Assembly: GCA_949358305.1 (NCBI GenBank)
Contig: OX442314.1
Span: forward strand, 23,801,060-23,865,059
Source of the DNA: Strigamia acuminata
Lineage: Eukaryota; Arthropoda; Chilopoda; Geophilomorpha; Linotaeniidae
Reading direction: 5' to 3'
DNA: 64,000 bases
Positions 1 to 10,320 of this stretch are shown piece by piece; position 1 is the stretch's first letter; each line of letters begins with the position of its first letter. Position numbers and translations under genes: made by a program. The notes beneath the pieces are model-generated. The model saw only the letters and a list, made by a program, of their open reading frames with translations. It had not been told where the DNA came from and ran no database searches.

Positions 1-123
1 AGGGGGTCCCATTTCACTCAATAAATTATCAAAAAAAAAAATTTAATGAATTTGATATTATCATTTGGTGCTTGGGGGCCTAGGGTCCACAAACACCATG
101 ATGCGCCAGTGTGAGTAAATATA

Positions 124-748
124 CAGTGAGGGCAAAAACTAAGGTTACTGGACTACTGGACCGATATCCATACAAGAAACCATCCCCAAGCCATTTTACT
201 ATTGGGATGGTTTTTTTATATGTGTATCCGTCCACCCCATTAAATTAAGGGTATCATGGACCAATATACTAGTACTTATAAAAAAGTATTGGTGGATTGT
301 TATGCTTCCATTTCCACATGATAAACTGCCTTTGACATGGATATTTCAGCAGAAAAATGATTTTAAGCATAAAGTCAAGGCAATTGCTCAGTGTTTCACA
401 TTGACATTGCTTGTGGTTTGGATGTTTTAATGAAGTGTATGAGTGACTACACGTGTGTTTATGGATAAATTTTAATATTTGCCGCATATTTTATAACGGG
501 AATGACTAATTGTTTGTGGATAATGGGTCTGTTTCCTTACTTTTTGCCTGTAATTTTTGATGTCACTTCACAAAAGAATTTCTTTCTCAGAAACTGATGG
601 ATAGATGTTGATAAAATTTTAGGTGAATAAAGTAAGAAGTTGTACGAGTCTCCAGTTAAAATTTCATAAATTTTCCTCTCTTTTTTCCCGAGATACAGCC
701 ATAAGAATCAACATGATGCGTTTGTTAACTTAGTTTTTGCCCTCACTG
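124..748. mobile_element. Degenerate Tc1/mariner-type element
   Basis: The ends are 20-bp inverted repeats starting CAGTGAGGGCAAAAACTAAG, each flanked by TA (122-123 and 749-750). Gene B carries the matching intron sequence without the insert (around 28850), so TA is the duplicated target. Around 302-380 on the + strand a short stretch reads TWIFQQKNDFKHK, a decayed form of the Tc1 transposase catalytic motif FQQDNDPKH with the aspartate lost. The element is too short and too decayed to encode a transposase. It lies in the intron upstream of exon 4 of gene A. Confidence 0.85.
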
Positions 749-796
749 TAACAATATTTTGATTTTCAAAAATTCTCTAATTCTCTGATTACACAG

Positions 797-3700
797 TTAA
801 AAAAGTATCGGTTGGTCCAAAAGCCAGGCTTACAGTTAAGACACACACAACTGAAAACTTTCCTTTGAATCAGTTAATTGTACATGTAAGTGAAAACTAA
901 ACCATTAAAACTTGTAAACTACAAACAAAATAAATATCTTCCAGATGAATCTGGCAGCAAAAAACTACCACCTGTCCTTTATACCTGCAACAGCATCTCG
1001 TTTGGCTCACATGTATTATCAAAATGAGCTTTCTTTTACAAGTAGAAGAGTGAGTGAATAAAACATTGGAAAATTTTATTATCAAATTCACTCATTTCAA
1101 ATGTTCTAGTACTCATTTTTGAACAGGAAGACATGTCCGTGTTGGAATATATCAGCCATGGAAGAGTGTCACGAAAAATGTTATTTAGACGAAATAAAGA
1201 ATCAAAATTTTTCATGTCAGTGAGTACACTAGTGTTGGCAGTGGTGATTTTACAGCATTTGAGGCCAGTGCAAGGGGTACGAAATAGGTGTAAACTGTGT
1301 ACGAGATTCCTGATTCCCAAAGATTCCAACAGATTCTCAAGCATGGGATTGAAATAGGTTGGAATAGATCACATGTTTTAAACATTGAAATAGATTAATA
1401 GATTTTTGAATAGATTGTGCTTATAAAAATCAAAATACAGTCAGTTCAAAAAGTTTATAAGAATCCAAATTTTCTTGAGCACATCATTGTTTGAACTTGG
1501 TGCTCGTCGAGGTATCCCCTGTCATCGAGGACGTCGCGTACGTGTGTCCTGTATGCGGCCAGATGTTCTCGTTGCACGACCGGCTCGCCAAACGCATGGC
1601 GAGTCGGCACCGGCACCGCGGACTGGGCGCGGGCGGCGGGTTGTTTTTTAAAATTCAGAGCGGAATTGGAACCACCCCAAACATCAAATATCGAATATTT
1701 TGGAGTGGAATTGGGAGGAAGCGGAATTGGGACGAGCTGATTTGAATTGCATCGAGGCGGAATTCCAACTTTTTTTTACTGAAAGGGGCAGTTTAGGAAC
1801 TGGCGAAATTGATTCTGGCCACTCCACACCATTACTTTAGCAGAAATTTTTACAGTTTGTTGCAAGCCATCTGGGTGGCTAGTTTCATGTTTGAGTCTCC
1901 AAATATTCCCACTAAAAACATGATTTTATCACTAAAGCAAACATCTTCTCATTGTTTAACTATGAAATGCTTATATTTTAAAATCTAATTAGCAAAATGC
2001 AAAATACGACCAATAAGCGTGATTCTAGTAAAGCTAATTTTGTTTGTTAGTGAATCCAACAGTAGCCTTTAATAGAAAAAGAAAATGCCCCCCCCTCCCT
2101 TTCTACAATCTTTGTTTGTACAACATTTCAGCATGCCATTCCTGCCGAAGGAAACTGATGATGAAGAATGCATCTCAAATCAAATAGCGTGTAACTACAC
2201 AGAAACACTTGGGACAATTCGAATTAATATCAACCCACCATACTCCTGCAAGTGTGCGAGAGAATGTGAAAAAACAGTCATCACTTCTCATTACAGCTAT
2301 GATAAACTCGAAACAAACAAAACAATCGTTTCCTCCTACAGCAACTGGATACTTGAATTGAAAGAATATTACTGCTACGACTTTATCGCTCTCCTGTGTG
2401 ATGTTGGGGGTTATTTAAGTCTCTACACAGGAGTATCCTGTATCGCTATTGTCCATTTGTTATTTCACGACGTCAAGAAAACAATCCAAAAGTTATTATT
2501 TGTTGCCAGAAAAAACCCATTCGAAACCAAAATTATTTCCAAAATTCAAAGTATAATGTTGAAAAGAAAACGTCGTGCAGAAAAGCAGATTCAGCCAGAT
2601 GACAAGCAGTGGGAGAAAATCAAAATAATTTTCATACTATTGTCATTCATTTTCAGCTGCTATTTAATATACATCCGAGTCGTACATTATTTTGGATTTC
2701 CTGTATATGTTACTATTGAGCTTGTTCAAGATCGGTACGTTGAACCACCTACGATAGTATTTTGCTCTGAACATTCAAACATATACGAGGAAAAAGAAAA
2801 GTTCATGAATAGTTCTCGAAGTAATGCCTCAAATACTTCTGCTAACGTTAAATGCGTTGAAGATGTAGACATATTAGATTTGCTCGATCAATTCGAAAAT
2901 GATGCTGAGGAATTGTGGGAAGCAACGGGTGATTTAGAGAACTACGAATTTTTTGTGGTAAGAAATGTCGATTATTAAATGGACAGTTGCATTCAAACAC
3001 GTTACTTACAAATATTTACAACTACAGGAGTTGGGGAAAGAGTTCGGAAAATTTTCAGCAATGTTTAGATTCAACTATGGAAATATGTCCTATATTGATA
3101 CCGTATTTGGAAAATGCATCAAAGTAGAATCAGGTACAGTCGTAGACAAAAAAACCTTCCCTTCAGTTTAGCTTTTTTAAGTTTATTTATCATTATTTGC
3201 CCGGTCTATCTTTTAATACTGTTTGTTGGGGCAAGACGAGAAACCGGGTCAAGATTGATGTCATTGAAACTCAATGGATTTTTATACCACCTGGTAGGAT
3301 AAACTTAACACAGCTAAACTGAAGGGAGTATAGCATCTGTCTTGTGCATTAAACTTGTAATTTTGTCGTTAAATAAGTCTGCTTGATCCCTTCAGACTGA
3401 ACAAAGATTTATAATTCCCTTTCTATTCTTACATTTTAATAGGGCGTGTAGAATATAATCCTGTAAGTGCTGTAAACGGTATGGGGTTCATGGCTGGAGG
3501 AATTCGTTGCAACGCACACACCAAGGTAACTCATAATATATTTCAGTCAATAGTTTCGAATGATTCACTTGATGGATTTTAATTTAGTTATTTTTAATGA
3601 AATCAGAAGAACGATTGGATTTTATATCGTATAATATTCAGCCCCACGACGTATTAATGTACATACAATTCTCAAGAAAAACAGTAAGAGCAAAGAAAAT

Positions 3701-4313
3701 AGAACTTATCTTCTATTTATACTAATTAATTTTATACTTATTAATTTTATACTAATTTTAAAAAATTAGACAGATAAATTAAATACACCAAAAAACCCAT
3801 GTACTACTTTAGAAATATACACAAAGTGTGAAGAGGACTGTATCAACACTAAAATGGAAAATGAAAATATAGCATGCAGGTGTGTATCAATGGGTATTAT
3901 CCGACACTCGTTTTAATTGTAAATGATTAAAATGTATTAGCTTGCCATTTCTTAACTGGACCAATTTACCTAAATGCAAAACACCAGCCGATGCCAAAGC
4001 AACAAGAAAATCGTTTATTAAAGTGCACAGTGATGGACTTCGCGATTGCAACTGCCGCCCTCCGTGTTATTATACTGCTCACTCAAGTTTGATTGACTAT
4101 AACCCAGCAATGGATGACAAAGGTTTTGTTTTAACAATGTATGAATTTGACGGTAACATTCGCGAGATTTTTAAAGACGAGTCAGCTGTGCCATTTATCA
4201 AATTACTGTGTGATATTGGATCGATTTTTGGCTTTCTTCTCGGACTTTCTATTCTGTTATGCTTTGAATTACTCGATAAGTTTCTGCACCATATTAAAAA
4301 TAAATTAAATTAA
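797..4313 (+). CDS. Tandem two-unit DEG/ENaC channel, gene A (5' exons outside window)
   Basis: This is a sodium-channel-family (DEG/ENaC) gene expected in the plasma membrane. Exons, numbered after gene C: 4 (797-885), 5 (945-1049), 6 (1131-1219), 7 (2132-2957), 8 (3028-3133), 9 (3443-3525), 10 (3588-3683), 11 (3770-3879), 12 (3941-4313). All introns are GT-AG and every exon from 4 to 11 matches gene B in length. Exon 7 holds the cysteine-rich end of unit 1 (CNYT, CKCARECEKT), its second membrane segment with a GVS filter motif, a basic linker with KRKRR, and the first membrane segment of unit 2. Exon 12 gives the unit-2 segment DCNCRPPCYYT and a final membrane segment with GLS and a following glutamate. 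Exons 1-3 should lie before position 1. The acceptor of exon 6 was placed at a GAAG rather than the upstream CAG because only that frame keeps the conserved cysteines. Ligand and ion selectivity are unknown. Confidence 0.85.
1491..1650 (+). pseudogene. C2H2 zinc-finger fragment in intron 6 of gene A
   Basis: A GC-rich patch in an AT-rich intron reads YVCPVCGQMFSLHDRLAK, the first part of a C2H2 finger. The first zinc-binding histidine is replaced by arginine (AKRMASRH), and the following stretch is about 30 bases shorter than the copy in gene B. No promoter, no flanking coding exon and no other finger are visible. It is probably a stray retrocopy or captured exon that was already in the intron when genes A and B duplicated. 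Confidence 0.6.
3159..3326. mobile_element. Small inverted-repeat element in intron 8 of gene A
   Basis: The left end CCCTTCAGTTTAGCT is mirrored at the right by AGCTAAACTGAAGGG, and the similarity continues inward with AAGTTTAT against ATAAACTT. Gene B has a shorter intron at the same place without this block. A related stretch in reverse orientation occurs near 54205-54265. No coding capacity is present and I could not define a target duplication. Confidence 0.6.
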
Positions 4314-4601
4314 TGCAAATAAAGTTGCACATATTTTATAACTCTTAACAGCACTTTAAAAATCTGAATGTTCTTATATGAAAACTTATTCTGGTCTTGT
4401 CTGAAAAGACAAACCAAAAAAATCTTTTTTGTATTTTAAATTTTTTTTCTGATAACTAGTGATAAGATTACTAAAATATTTTTAAAGTTTACGTGTTTTT
4501 AAAAATAATTTATTTAAATAATTTTTTCTCACTAAAAATCATAAACAGAAAAGAGGAATGTAAAATTGACACCAAAGTTCTAAAATAGTAATCACAGACA
4601 A

Positions 4602-5138
4602 TTACCATGTTTACATGTTACCAGTTATCTAGATAAGTAAAAATGCGAATTTTTACTTATCTAGAAAACTGCATGCGTTTACAAAGAATCAGTTTTCCAA
4701 AAAATGTGACGTTATATGACGTATTTAACTCTCTGTTAAACTTGCGCATTAATCATCCACAATGCACTGTGCACAAACAATATATCTTCCCGCCAACCTC
4801 GGAATATATTGTTTTGTTTCGTTGGAGTTTCCCAGGTAACAGTATTCATTCTAACATTGTGAGCACTGTGCTCGCTCCATTTTGCCGCCATGTTTTTAAA
4901 CAGTTGCATTACAGCGTTGTTGTGACGTTAGCTTATCCAGATAAGCAATGAGTGGGTGTTTACATTGCAAATGGCAATGCGCAAAACACCCAAAATCTAC
5001 CTCAAACAAGTGGATTTTAGTTTTCCAGATAAGTTTGACTTTTCTGGAAAACTGATTTGTTTACATGATCAGTTTTCTAGAAAAGTAAAATTCGCATTTT
5101 CACTTATCTAGATAAGTGAGTACATGTAAACATGGTAA
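4602..5138. mobile_element. MITE with long inverted repeats, downstream of gene A
   Basis: The ends TTACCATGTTTACATG and its complement begin inverted repeats of about 75 bases that include the 16-bp palindrome ACTTATCTAGATAAGT. The equivalent 3' flank of gene B (near 32570) and the upstream flank of gene D (near 44105) read straight through as CACAGACACTCACAAATG, giving two independent empty sites. A small open frame inside has no recognisable product. No clear target duplication is seen, so the superfamily is undecided. Confidence 0.75.
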
Positions 5139-5243
5139 CTCACAAATGAAGTTTATTGAAAAAATGGGTGTTACGAAATGAATAAAATGCATTAAAAAAT
5201 AAATCCAATTTCTTTCGACTGCATTTAGGCGTACATATTTTAA

Positions 5244-5399
5244 GAATTAACAATTAAATTGACCAAATTAGTTTGCGATTTTGGATCAATCACGGGCTTC
5301 TTTTTGGGTATATCTGTTTTGTCAAGTTTAGAATATTTAGAAAACTTTGCCAGCTCTGCTGTACAATTCAAACGCCAACTTAAGAGAGGGAGAAATTAA
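5244..5399 (+). pseudogene. Orphan last exon of a DEG/ENaC gene
   Basis: An open stretch of 51 codons plus stop reads KLVCDFGSITGFFLGIS and then SVLSSLEYLENF, which is the final membrane segment of a DEG/ENaC unit with a GIS filter motif and the glutamate that follows it. It is preceded by sequence that matches the 5' flank of genes C and D, and no upstream exons are present. It differs from the last exons of genes A-D in almost every flanking residue, so it comes from another paralog. It is most likely a remnant of an unequal crossover in the array. Confidence 0.75.
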
Positions 5400-5604
5400 A
5401 TTAATAGTCTATCTCCCATTCATGCAAACTTCTGAATGTACACGTTCTATATAAACGATAATTTCCAGCATTTTGTAATCACACATCGCTTGTAAAAATA
5501 AAATGTACAATTTCTTTCATCACAACACATCATCTCTTTCTTATACGAGTAAGTTGTTTTGAGTTGAGATGGCCGTCAATTTGAACGCGACCAAGCCTTT
5601 AGAT

Positions 5605-5878
5605 CAGGGGTCGGCAACCTTTTGAGACAGAAGAGCCAAAAGTTACAATTTACAAAATTTCCCAGTTTTTAAAGAGCCACTAACATTTTTATTTCAATAT
5701 TATGGTATTTGATTAGGATTAGGTATATAAATTTTATTTTTTTTGCAGTATAATATTTGTTATGAGTTTTGAAAATAAAATAATATAATTATTAATATTT
5801 GCGCACGGAACTGGAGAGCCGCATCTTGACACCGAAAGAGCCGCATGCGGCTTACGAGCCGCAGGTTGCCGACCCCTG
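5605..5878. mobile_element. hAT MITE
   Basis: The element begins CAGGGGTCGGCAACC and ends with the exact complement. It is flanked by a perfect 8-bp duplication CTTTAGAT at 5597-5604 and 5879-5886, the hallmark of hAT transposition. It is 274 bp long with no coding capacity. Confidence 0.93.
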
Positions 5879-5886
5879 CTTTAGAT

Positions 5887-6266
5887 TGAATAGTGAGAAT
5901 AGCAAAATAAAAAGTTCGTCTACCGGACATCAATAAACTGCACCGTTATAGTACACAAAGTAGTCGCAGTATAAATTTCGAATATTTCGAATGTAAATAA
6001 AAGGTAAAAAAAATTTACATTTTGGATGAAAACTTGTAAAGCTGTGCATTATTTGTCAGACCTAAACAGTTCGATGCAGGTTAGACCAGCGCAGAACAAT
6101 GCGCATTAAATCGGCGCAGAACGATGCGCAATAAGCCTGTGCAATAAACTGCGCCAAGTAATGAATAAACCATAATACTACCATAATACCATAACGATGC
6201 GGCAATAAGCCTGCACACCAGAGCCGTGCCGACCTATGAGGTCAAATAAGAAATCCCATTGGTTAT
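5887..6266. other. Non-coding spacer before the LTR elements
   Basis: No gene is seen. Between about 6080 and 6200 there are short direct repeats built on GCGCAGAACRATGCGCA and GCAATAAGCCTG. The spacer ends at the 5-bp target duplication of the next retrotransposon. Confidence 0.5.
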
Positions 6267-6410
6267 TGTGTTATCAGGAATGACGAATGAATGACAGGTC
6301 AGTGTGAAGTCTAACTAACAAGTGATTTATTATAAGTACAAGTACAATTTATATATGTCGGGAATACGTCATATGTTCGTATGACGTAAATACAATTAGC
6401 CAATTACACA
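6267..6410 (-). repeat. 3' LTR of the 4.0 kb gypsy element
   Basis: 144 bp, TGTG...CACA, matching the copy at 10156-10299 with no difference that I found by eye. On the minus strand it is preceded by the purine tract. Confidence 0.9.
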
Positions 6411-6426
6411 TCTCCCCTTTTCAAGC

Positions 6427-9400
6427 TCACAAATTCGTACGAGTCGGTCTTTTAACTTCTCTGCCGGATCTGGTAAAATATGGAGATCCTGTGGGAGCGT
6501 TGGGGCGAATAACTCCTTCGTCTGGATTTACCGGGTGATCTGTGTTGATCAATTCTTCTTCTTCTTCTTCCTCTTCCTCCGTCTGATCCTCGTTTTCTCC
6601 CGAGATTACCTCTTCGTCTTCGGCAGAGAGGAGCATCGGGTACCCGTACCCGTAACCGTAACCGTACCCGCCCGTACCCTACGGGTACGGGCGGGTAACG
6701 GGTACAGTTCTCTCGCGACTAACGGTTACGCGTCGGGTACGTTTTTTGTACGTCCGCAACGTGATGCTAACATCGTAAATACAGACTTTGATTTTGAATT
6801 TGAACTATAAAAATGTTAGCACCACTTTGCAAATTATCACAACAACACAACAACACCACAGACCACGCGACAAAAACAGCAAAAACAGTTAAAACACTTG
6901 ACGTGATTGCGATCGGGTATGGGTACGGGTAGGGTAGGGTGTGTACGGGTACGGGTAGGGTAGGGTATGGGTAAGAACTTTTAAGGGGAGACGGGTAACG
7001 GGCGGGTAACGGGTAGAAATTTTACGCCAATGCTCCTCTCTGGTCTTCGGCTTCTGGAGCAATGTCGGGAAGTGGTATCAAGTGAAATCGGTTCCGTCGG
7101 ATCGTTCTCTTATCGGTTTCGACGATGTATGATCGGGGTGATGTATCGAGTTGTTTTATACGTCCTTCGCGTCGTAGATCGGTGATCCAAACAGTTTCGC
7201 CGATTTTTAGTGGATGTAGTTCTCGTACGCCGTGGTGTCTGTCGTAATTCGTTTTCTGTGTTTTCCGTCTGTTTTCTTCCTTCTGGCGTAACGTTGATTC
7301 GTTCGGTGTTTTCGGATTTAATTTCGAGCTGATGATAGGGACTGACAAATTTCGAATAGCTCTTCCGTTCAGCAGTTCGGCTGGTGAAAATCCGTTTGCA
7401 AGAGGAGTTGCGCGGTAAAGCTGCAGTGCGCGATAGCCGTCATCCGCTTTTTTCAAGCTTCGTTTTATGATTTTCACCGCTGCTTCGACGAATCCGTTAC
7501 TTTGAGGAAATCCGGGGCTACTCGTGACGTGAGTAAATTGCCATTCTTTGGCGAACGTCCGAAATTCCGAATTCAATAATGGTCCAAAATGTGTTCCGTT
7601 GTCGCTGTAGACGACTTCGGGCGATCCTTGTTCCGAAAATAAAGATTTTAAATGCGTTATTGTCGTTTTCTCGTGAAGGCTTGTCATCGGAAAAATAAAT
7701 GGAAATCGTGAGAAGTAATCGGTAACGAGGAGATACCATTTGTTCTCCAGTTTAAATAAATCCATCGCAATCTTTTGCCATGGTCGCTTTGGAAATTCGG
7801 ATGGCATCAACGGCTCGTGTTGATTATTCGTCTCCTTGATGCATTCGGGACAGGTTTTAATCAATTCTTCAAGCTGCGTCGACAAACCTGGCCACCAAAC
7901 CGATTGTTTTGCCAAGGCTCTGCATTTAGTTATTCCAAGATGGGCGCCGTGAATTTTTGCTAACATTTCCTTCTGGAGAGCCGCCGGAATCACGATACGA
8001 GACGCTTTGAGCAAAATTCCGTCATCAACAGTGAGATCCGTTCGATGTTGCCAATAGTCTTTAACGAGTGCGGGAACTTCGTTTTTTGGCGGCCAATAAT
8101 GTTGTGAAAATCTGATGAGATGTCTGCAAATTTCGTCTTCTTGCTGTGTTTTCGTGATTTGTTGTAGACGTTCGTCCGTGGCTGGAAGTGATCTGGTCAC
8201 CAAATGTACGTACGCGACTATTTCTTGGTCTAGATCGTAATCGCCCTCCGTTCTTTCGATTGGTCGGCGAGAGAGAGCGTCGGCGAGTCCCAAATCTTTT
8301 CCCGCGATGTGAACCACTGTATAGGCATGACGCTGGAGTCGTAACCGCATTCTCTGGAGTTTCGGGGTTAATTCGTCGAGTGGTTTGGTCATGAAGATCG
8401 GAACCAGCGGCTTGTGATCGGTTTCTAATCGGATCGGGATGCCTGTAATAAAATCTTGAAAACGGTCGCATGCCCAGGTAAGTGCGTATCCCTCTTTATC
8501 GATCTGTGCCCACTTAGTTTGAGCCGATGTGAATGTCTTCGCTGCGTATGCAATAGGCCGAAACTCGCCGCTATCTTGTTTTTGTTTTAACACGGCTCCA
8601 ACCCCGTAACTTGATGCGTCGGAGGAGATTACAGTTTCTCGTTTCGGGTCGAACCAAGCGAGGACGGGTTTTGCTGATAATGCGAGTTTCAGTTTTTCGA
8701 ACGCTTCGTTTTGTATCGGGCTCCACAAGTATTCGTTTTTCTCTCGTAGTAAATCGTTTAGTGGGTGTGCTAACGTAGCTAGGTGTGGAATAAAACGCCC
8801 TAAGTAATTGATTGTACCGAGAAAACTACGAAGTTCCGATTTGTTTTGTGGCGCAGGCATTTTAGCTATCGCCTCAATTCGATCGTCGTCGATGTGTACC
8901 CCTTCCGAATCGATAATATGGCCCAAAAACTTGATGCTTGTCACACCGAAAACGCACTTCTCTTTGTTCATCGTCACGTTTTTTTCAAATAAACGTTTCA
9001 AAACGGCCCGTAATCGTTCGTCGTGCTCCTCGATCGTGTCTCCGTAAACCAAAATACCGTCAACGTTACACTGGACGCCGATTAATCCTTCTAGAATTTC
9101 CGTCATCCGTTTCTGAAATACCTCCGGAGCCGCAACGATGCCGAATGGTAAACGAGTGAATTTAAAACGTCCGAATGGTGTGATGAATGTGGTGAGGAGT
9201 TGTGATTCTTCGTCCAATTCGCATTGCCAAAATCCGTGGTTAGCGTCCAATTTCGAAAAATACTTCGCTTTCCCGAGGCGTCCAAATAGATTTTCCGTGT
9301 TTGGCATCGGAAAAATTTCTCGTTTGATGTAAACGTTGAGTGGAACGTAGTCAACGCACATTCGGATGGATCCGTCGGGTTTCGGAACTGTGACGAGACC

Positions 9401-9500
9401 GGAACACCAGTCGGTTGGCTCGTCCACCGGCACGATAACGCCCAAAAGCAACATTTTGTCTAAACTTTTCTTGATCTCGTTTAGTTTCGGAATCGGGGCC
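6427..9500 (-). pseudogene. pol: Gypsy Pol remnant (RT, RNase H, integrase)
   Basis: The long frame from 9454 down to 7022 holds, in order, reverse transcriptase, RNase H with DASSYGVGAVL and TDHKPL, an integrase zinc region with CPEC, and an integrase core with SDNGTHF and the downstream glutamate. The RT active site, normally YVDD, reads NVDG, so polymerase activity should be lost. The open frame continues upstream of 9454 to about 9500, where it joins gag sequence by a deletion. The C-terminal tail (ending near 6427, with an acidic run of glutamates and YFTRSGR) is cut off from the rest by a MITE at 6624-7042. Confidence 0.85.
6624..7042. mobile_element. hAT-type MITE filled with GGGTAC-like repeats (copy 1)
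   Basis: Terminal inverted repeats are CAGAGAGGAGCAT, with a perfect 8-bp duplication GTCTTCGG at 6616-6623 and 7043-7050. Both inner flanks consist of runs of GGGTAC, GGGTA and CGGGTAAC units, on one arm in each orientation. No transposase is present. It interrupts the pol tail of the surrounding gypsy element. Copy 2 is at 22142-22444. Confidence 0.9.
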
Positions 9501-10094
9501 CGGCGCGGTGTGGTTAGAGCGTCCTACTTCTGTTTTAATGTCGAGCGTTTGTCGTAATTCTACTTGTTGTCGTCGAACTTGTTCGTTCATTCGAACCGTA
9601 TCGATAGCTTTTTTTAACGTTAGATCGTCCGCCAACTGTAATTTTTCACATAATTGACGATTTCGCAAACCCACGACGATCCGATCGCAGATCAATGTTT
9701 CGCGGAGATTATCGCTGGTCAACTTGTCCAATTCGCAATTGTCGGCCAATTCGTATAACGCGGTGATAAAATCGTCCACCGATTCGTCTTCATGTTGGAT
9801 TCGTTGATTGAAACGCGCTCGTTCGAAGATCAGGTTTTTCTTTGCGACGAATAATTTATCGAAAGCTGCGATGACAGAATCGAACTTTTTTAATTGTTTC
9901 GGAGTCAGATTCGCTTTTTTTAAAACGTGTTCCGCCTTCCTGCCCATGCTGTATAACAAACCGTCGATCTTGTCTTCGTCTGTTTTCTCGCGGAGTCCAG
10001 AAAAGTTCAAAAATCGTACGAATCTCGTTTTCCATTCGGGCCAGTCGGATGGAGTTGAAAAGTCGAATTGTTCGGGAAACGGAGTGGTCGTCAT
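9351..10094 (-). CDS. gag: Gag of the 4.0 kb gypsy element, 3' truncated
   Basis: The first ~200 of 247 residues look like a gypsy capsid region (DWPEWKTRFVRFL near the N-terminus, followed by a helical region with repeated acidic/basic residues). No CCHC knuckle follows. The C-terminal ~50 residues are read out of frame through pol sequence, so the real gag ends at the deletion near 9500. It starts 62 bases after the LTR. Confidence 0.75.
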   Translation of the reverse strand: MTTTPFPEQFDFSTPSDWPEWKTRFVRFLNFSGLREKTDEDKIDGLLYSMGRKAEHVLKKANLTPKQLKKFDSVIAAFDKLFVAKKNLIFERARFNQRIQHEDESVDDFITALYELADNCELDKLTSDNLRETLICDRIVVGLRNRQLCEKLQLADDLTLKKAIDTVRMNEQVRRQQVELRQTLDIKTEVGRSNHTAPGPDSETKRDQEKFRQNVAFGRYRAGGRANRLVFRSRHSSETRRIHPNVR

Positions 10095-10155
10095 CGTAGC
10101 GAAATTTCACGAATGATTTGAGTTTAATTTTAAGTCGGTTTAACCGCTGCCACCA

Positions 10156-10299
10156 TGTGTTATCAGGAATGACGAATGAATGACAGGTCAGTGTGAAGTC
10201 TAACTAACAAGTGATTTATTATAAGTACAAGTACAATTTATATATGTCGGGAATACGTCATATGTTCGTATGACGTAAATACAATTAGCCAATTACACA
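10156..10299 (-). repeat. 5' LTR of the 4.0 kb gypsy element
   Basis: 144-bp LTR. On the minus strand it is followed at once by the TGG-initiated primer-binding site. Confidence 0.9.
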
Positions 10300-10320
10300 G
10301 TTATTCTAGATTTTTAAACC

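Larger units (their letters stand above)
6267..10299 (-). mobile_element. Defective Ty3/gypsy retrotransposon, 4.0 kb
   Basis: Two 144-bp LTRs (6267-6410 and 10156-10299) begin TGTG and end CACA and are flanked by the 5-bp target duplication GTTAT (6262-6266 and 10300-10304). Read on the minus strand, a primer-binding site starting TGGTGGCAGCGG follows the first LTR and a purine tract AAAAGGGGAGA precedes the second. Inside are a shortened gag and a pol with reverse transcriptase, RNase H and integrase. The Gag zinc knuckle, the protease and the start of the RT are gone, the RT catalytic motif is mutated, and a hAT MITE splits the 3' end of pol. It cannot be autonomous. Confidence 0.92.

Noticed and set aside
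2085-2978. Fused exon 7 as an assembly error joining two genes
   Set aside because: Four separate copies, diverged in sequence, carry the same join with an open frame and intact flanking splice sites.
4643-4951. 102-codon open frame
   Set aside because: It is contained in the MITE 4602-5138 and uses its inverted repeat as coding sequence.
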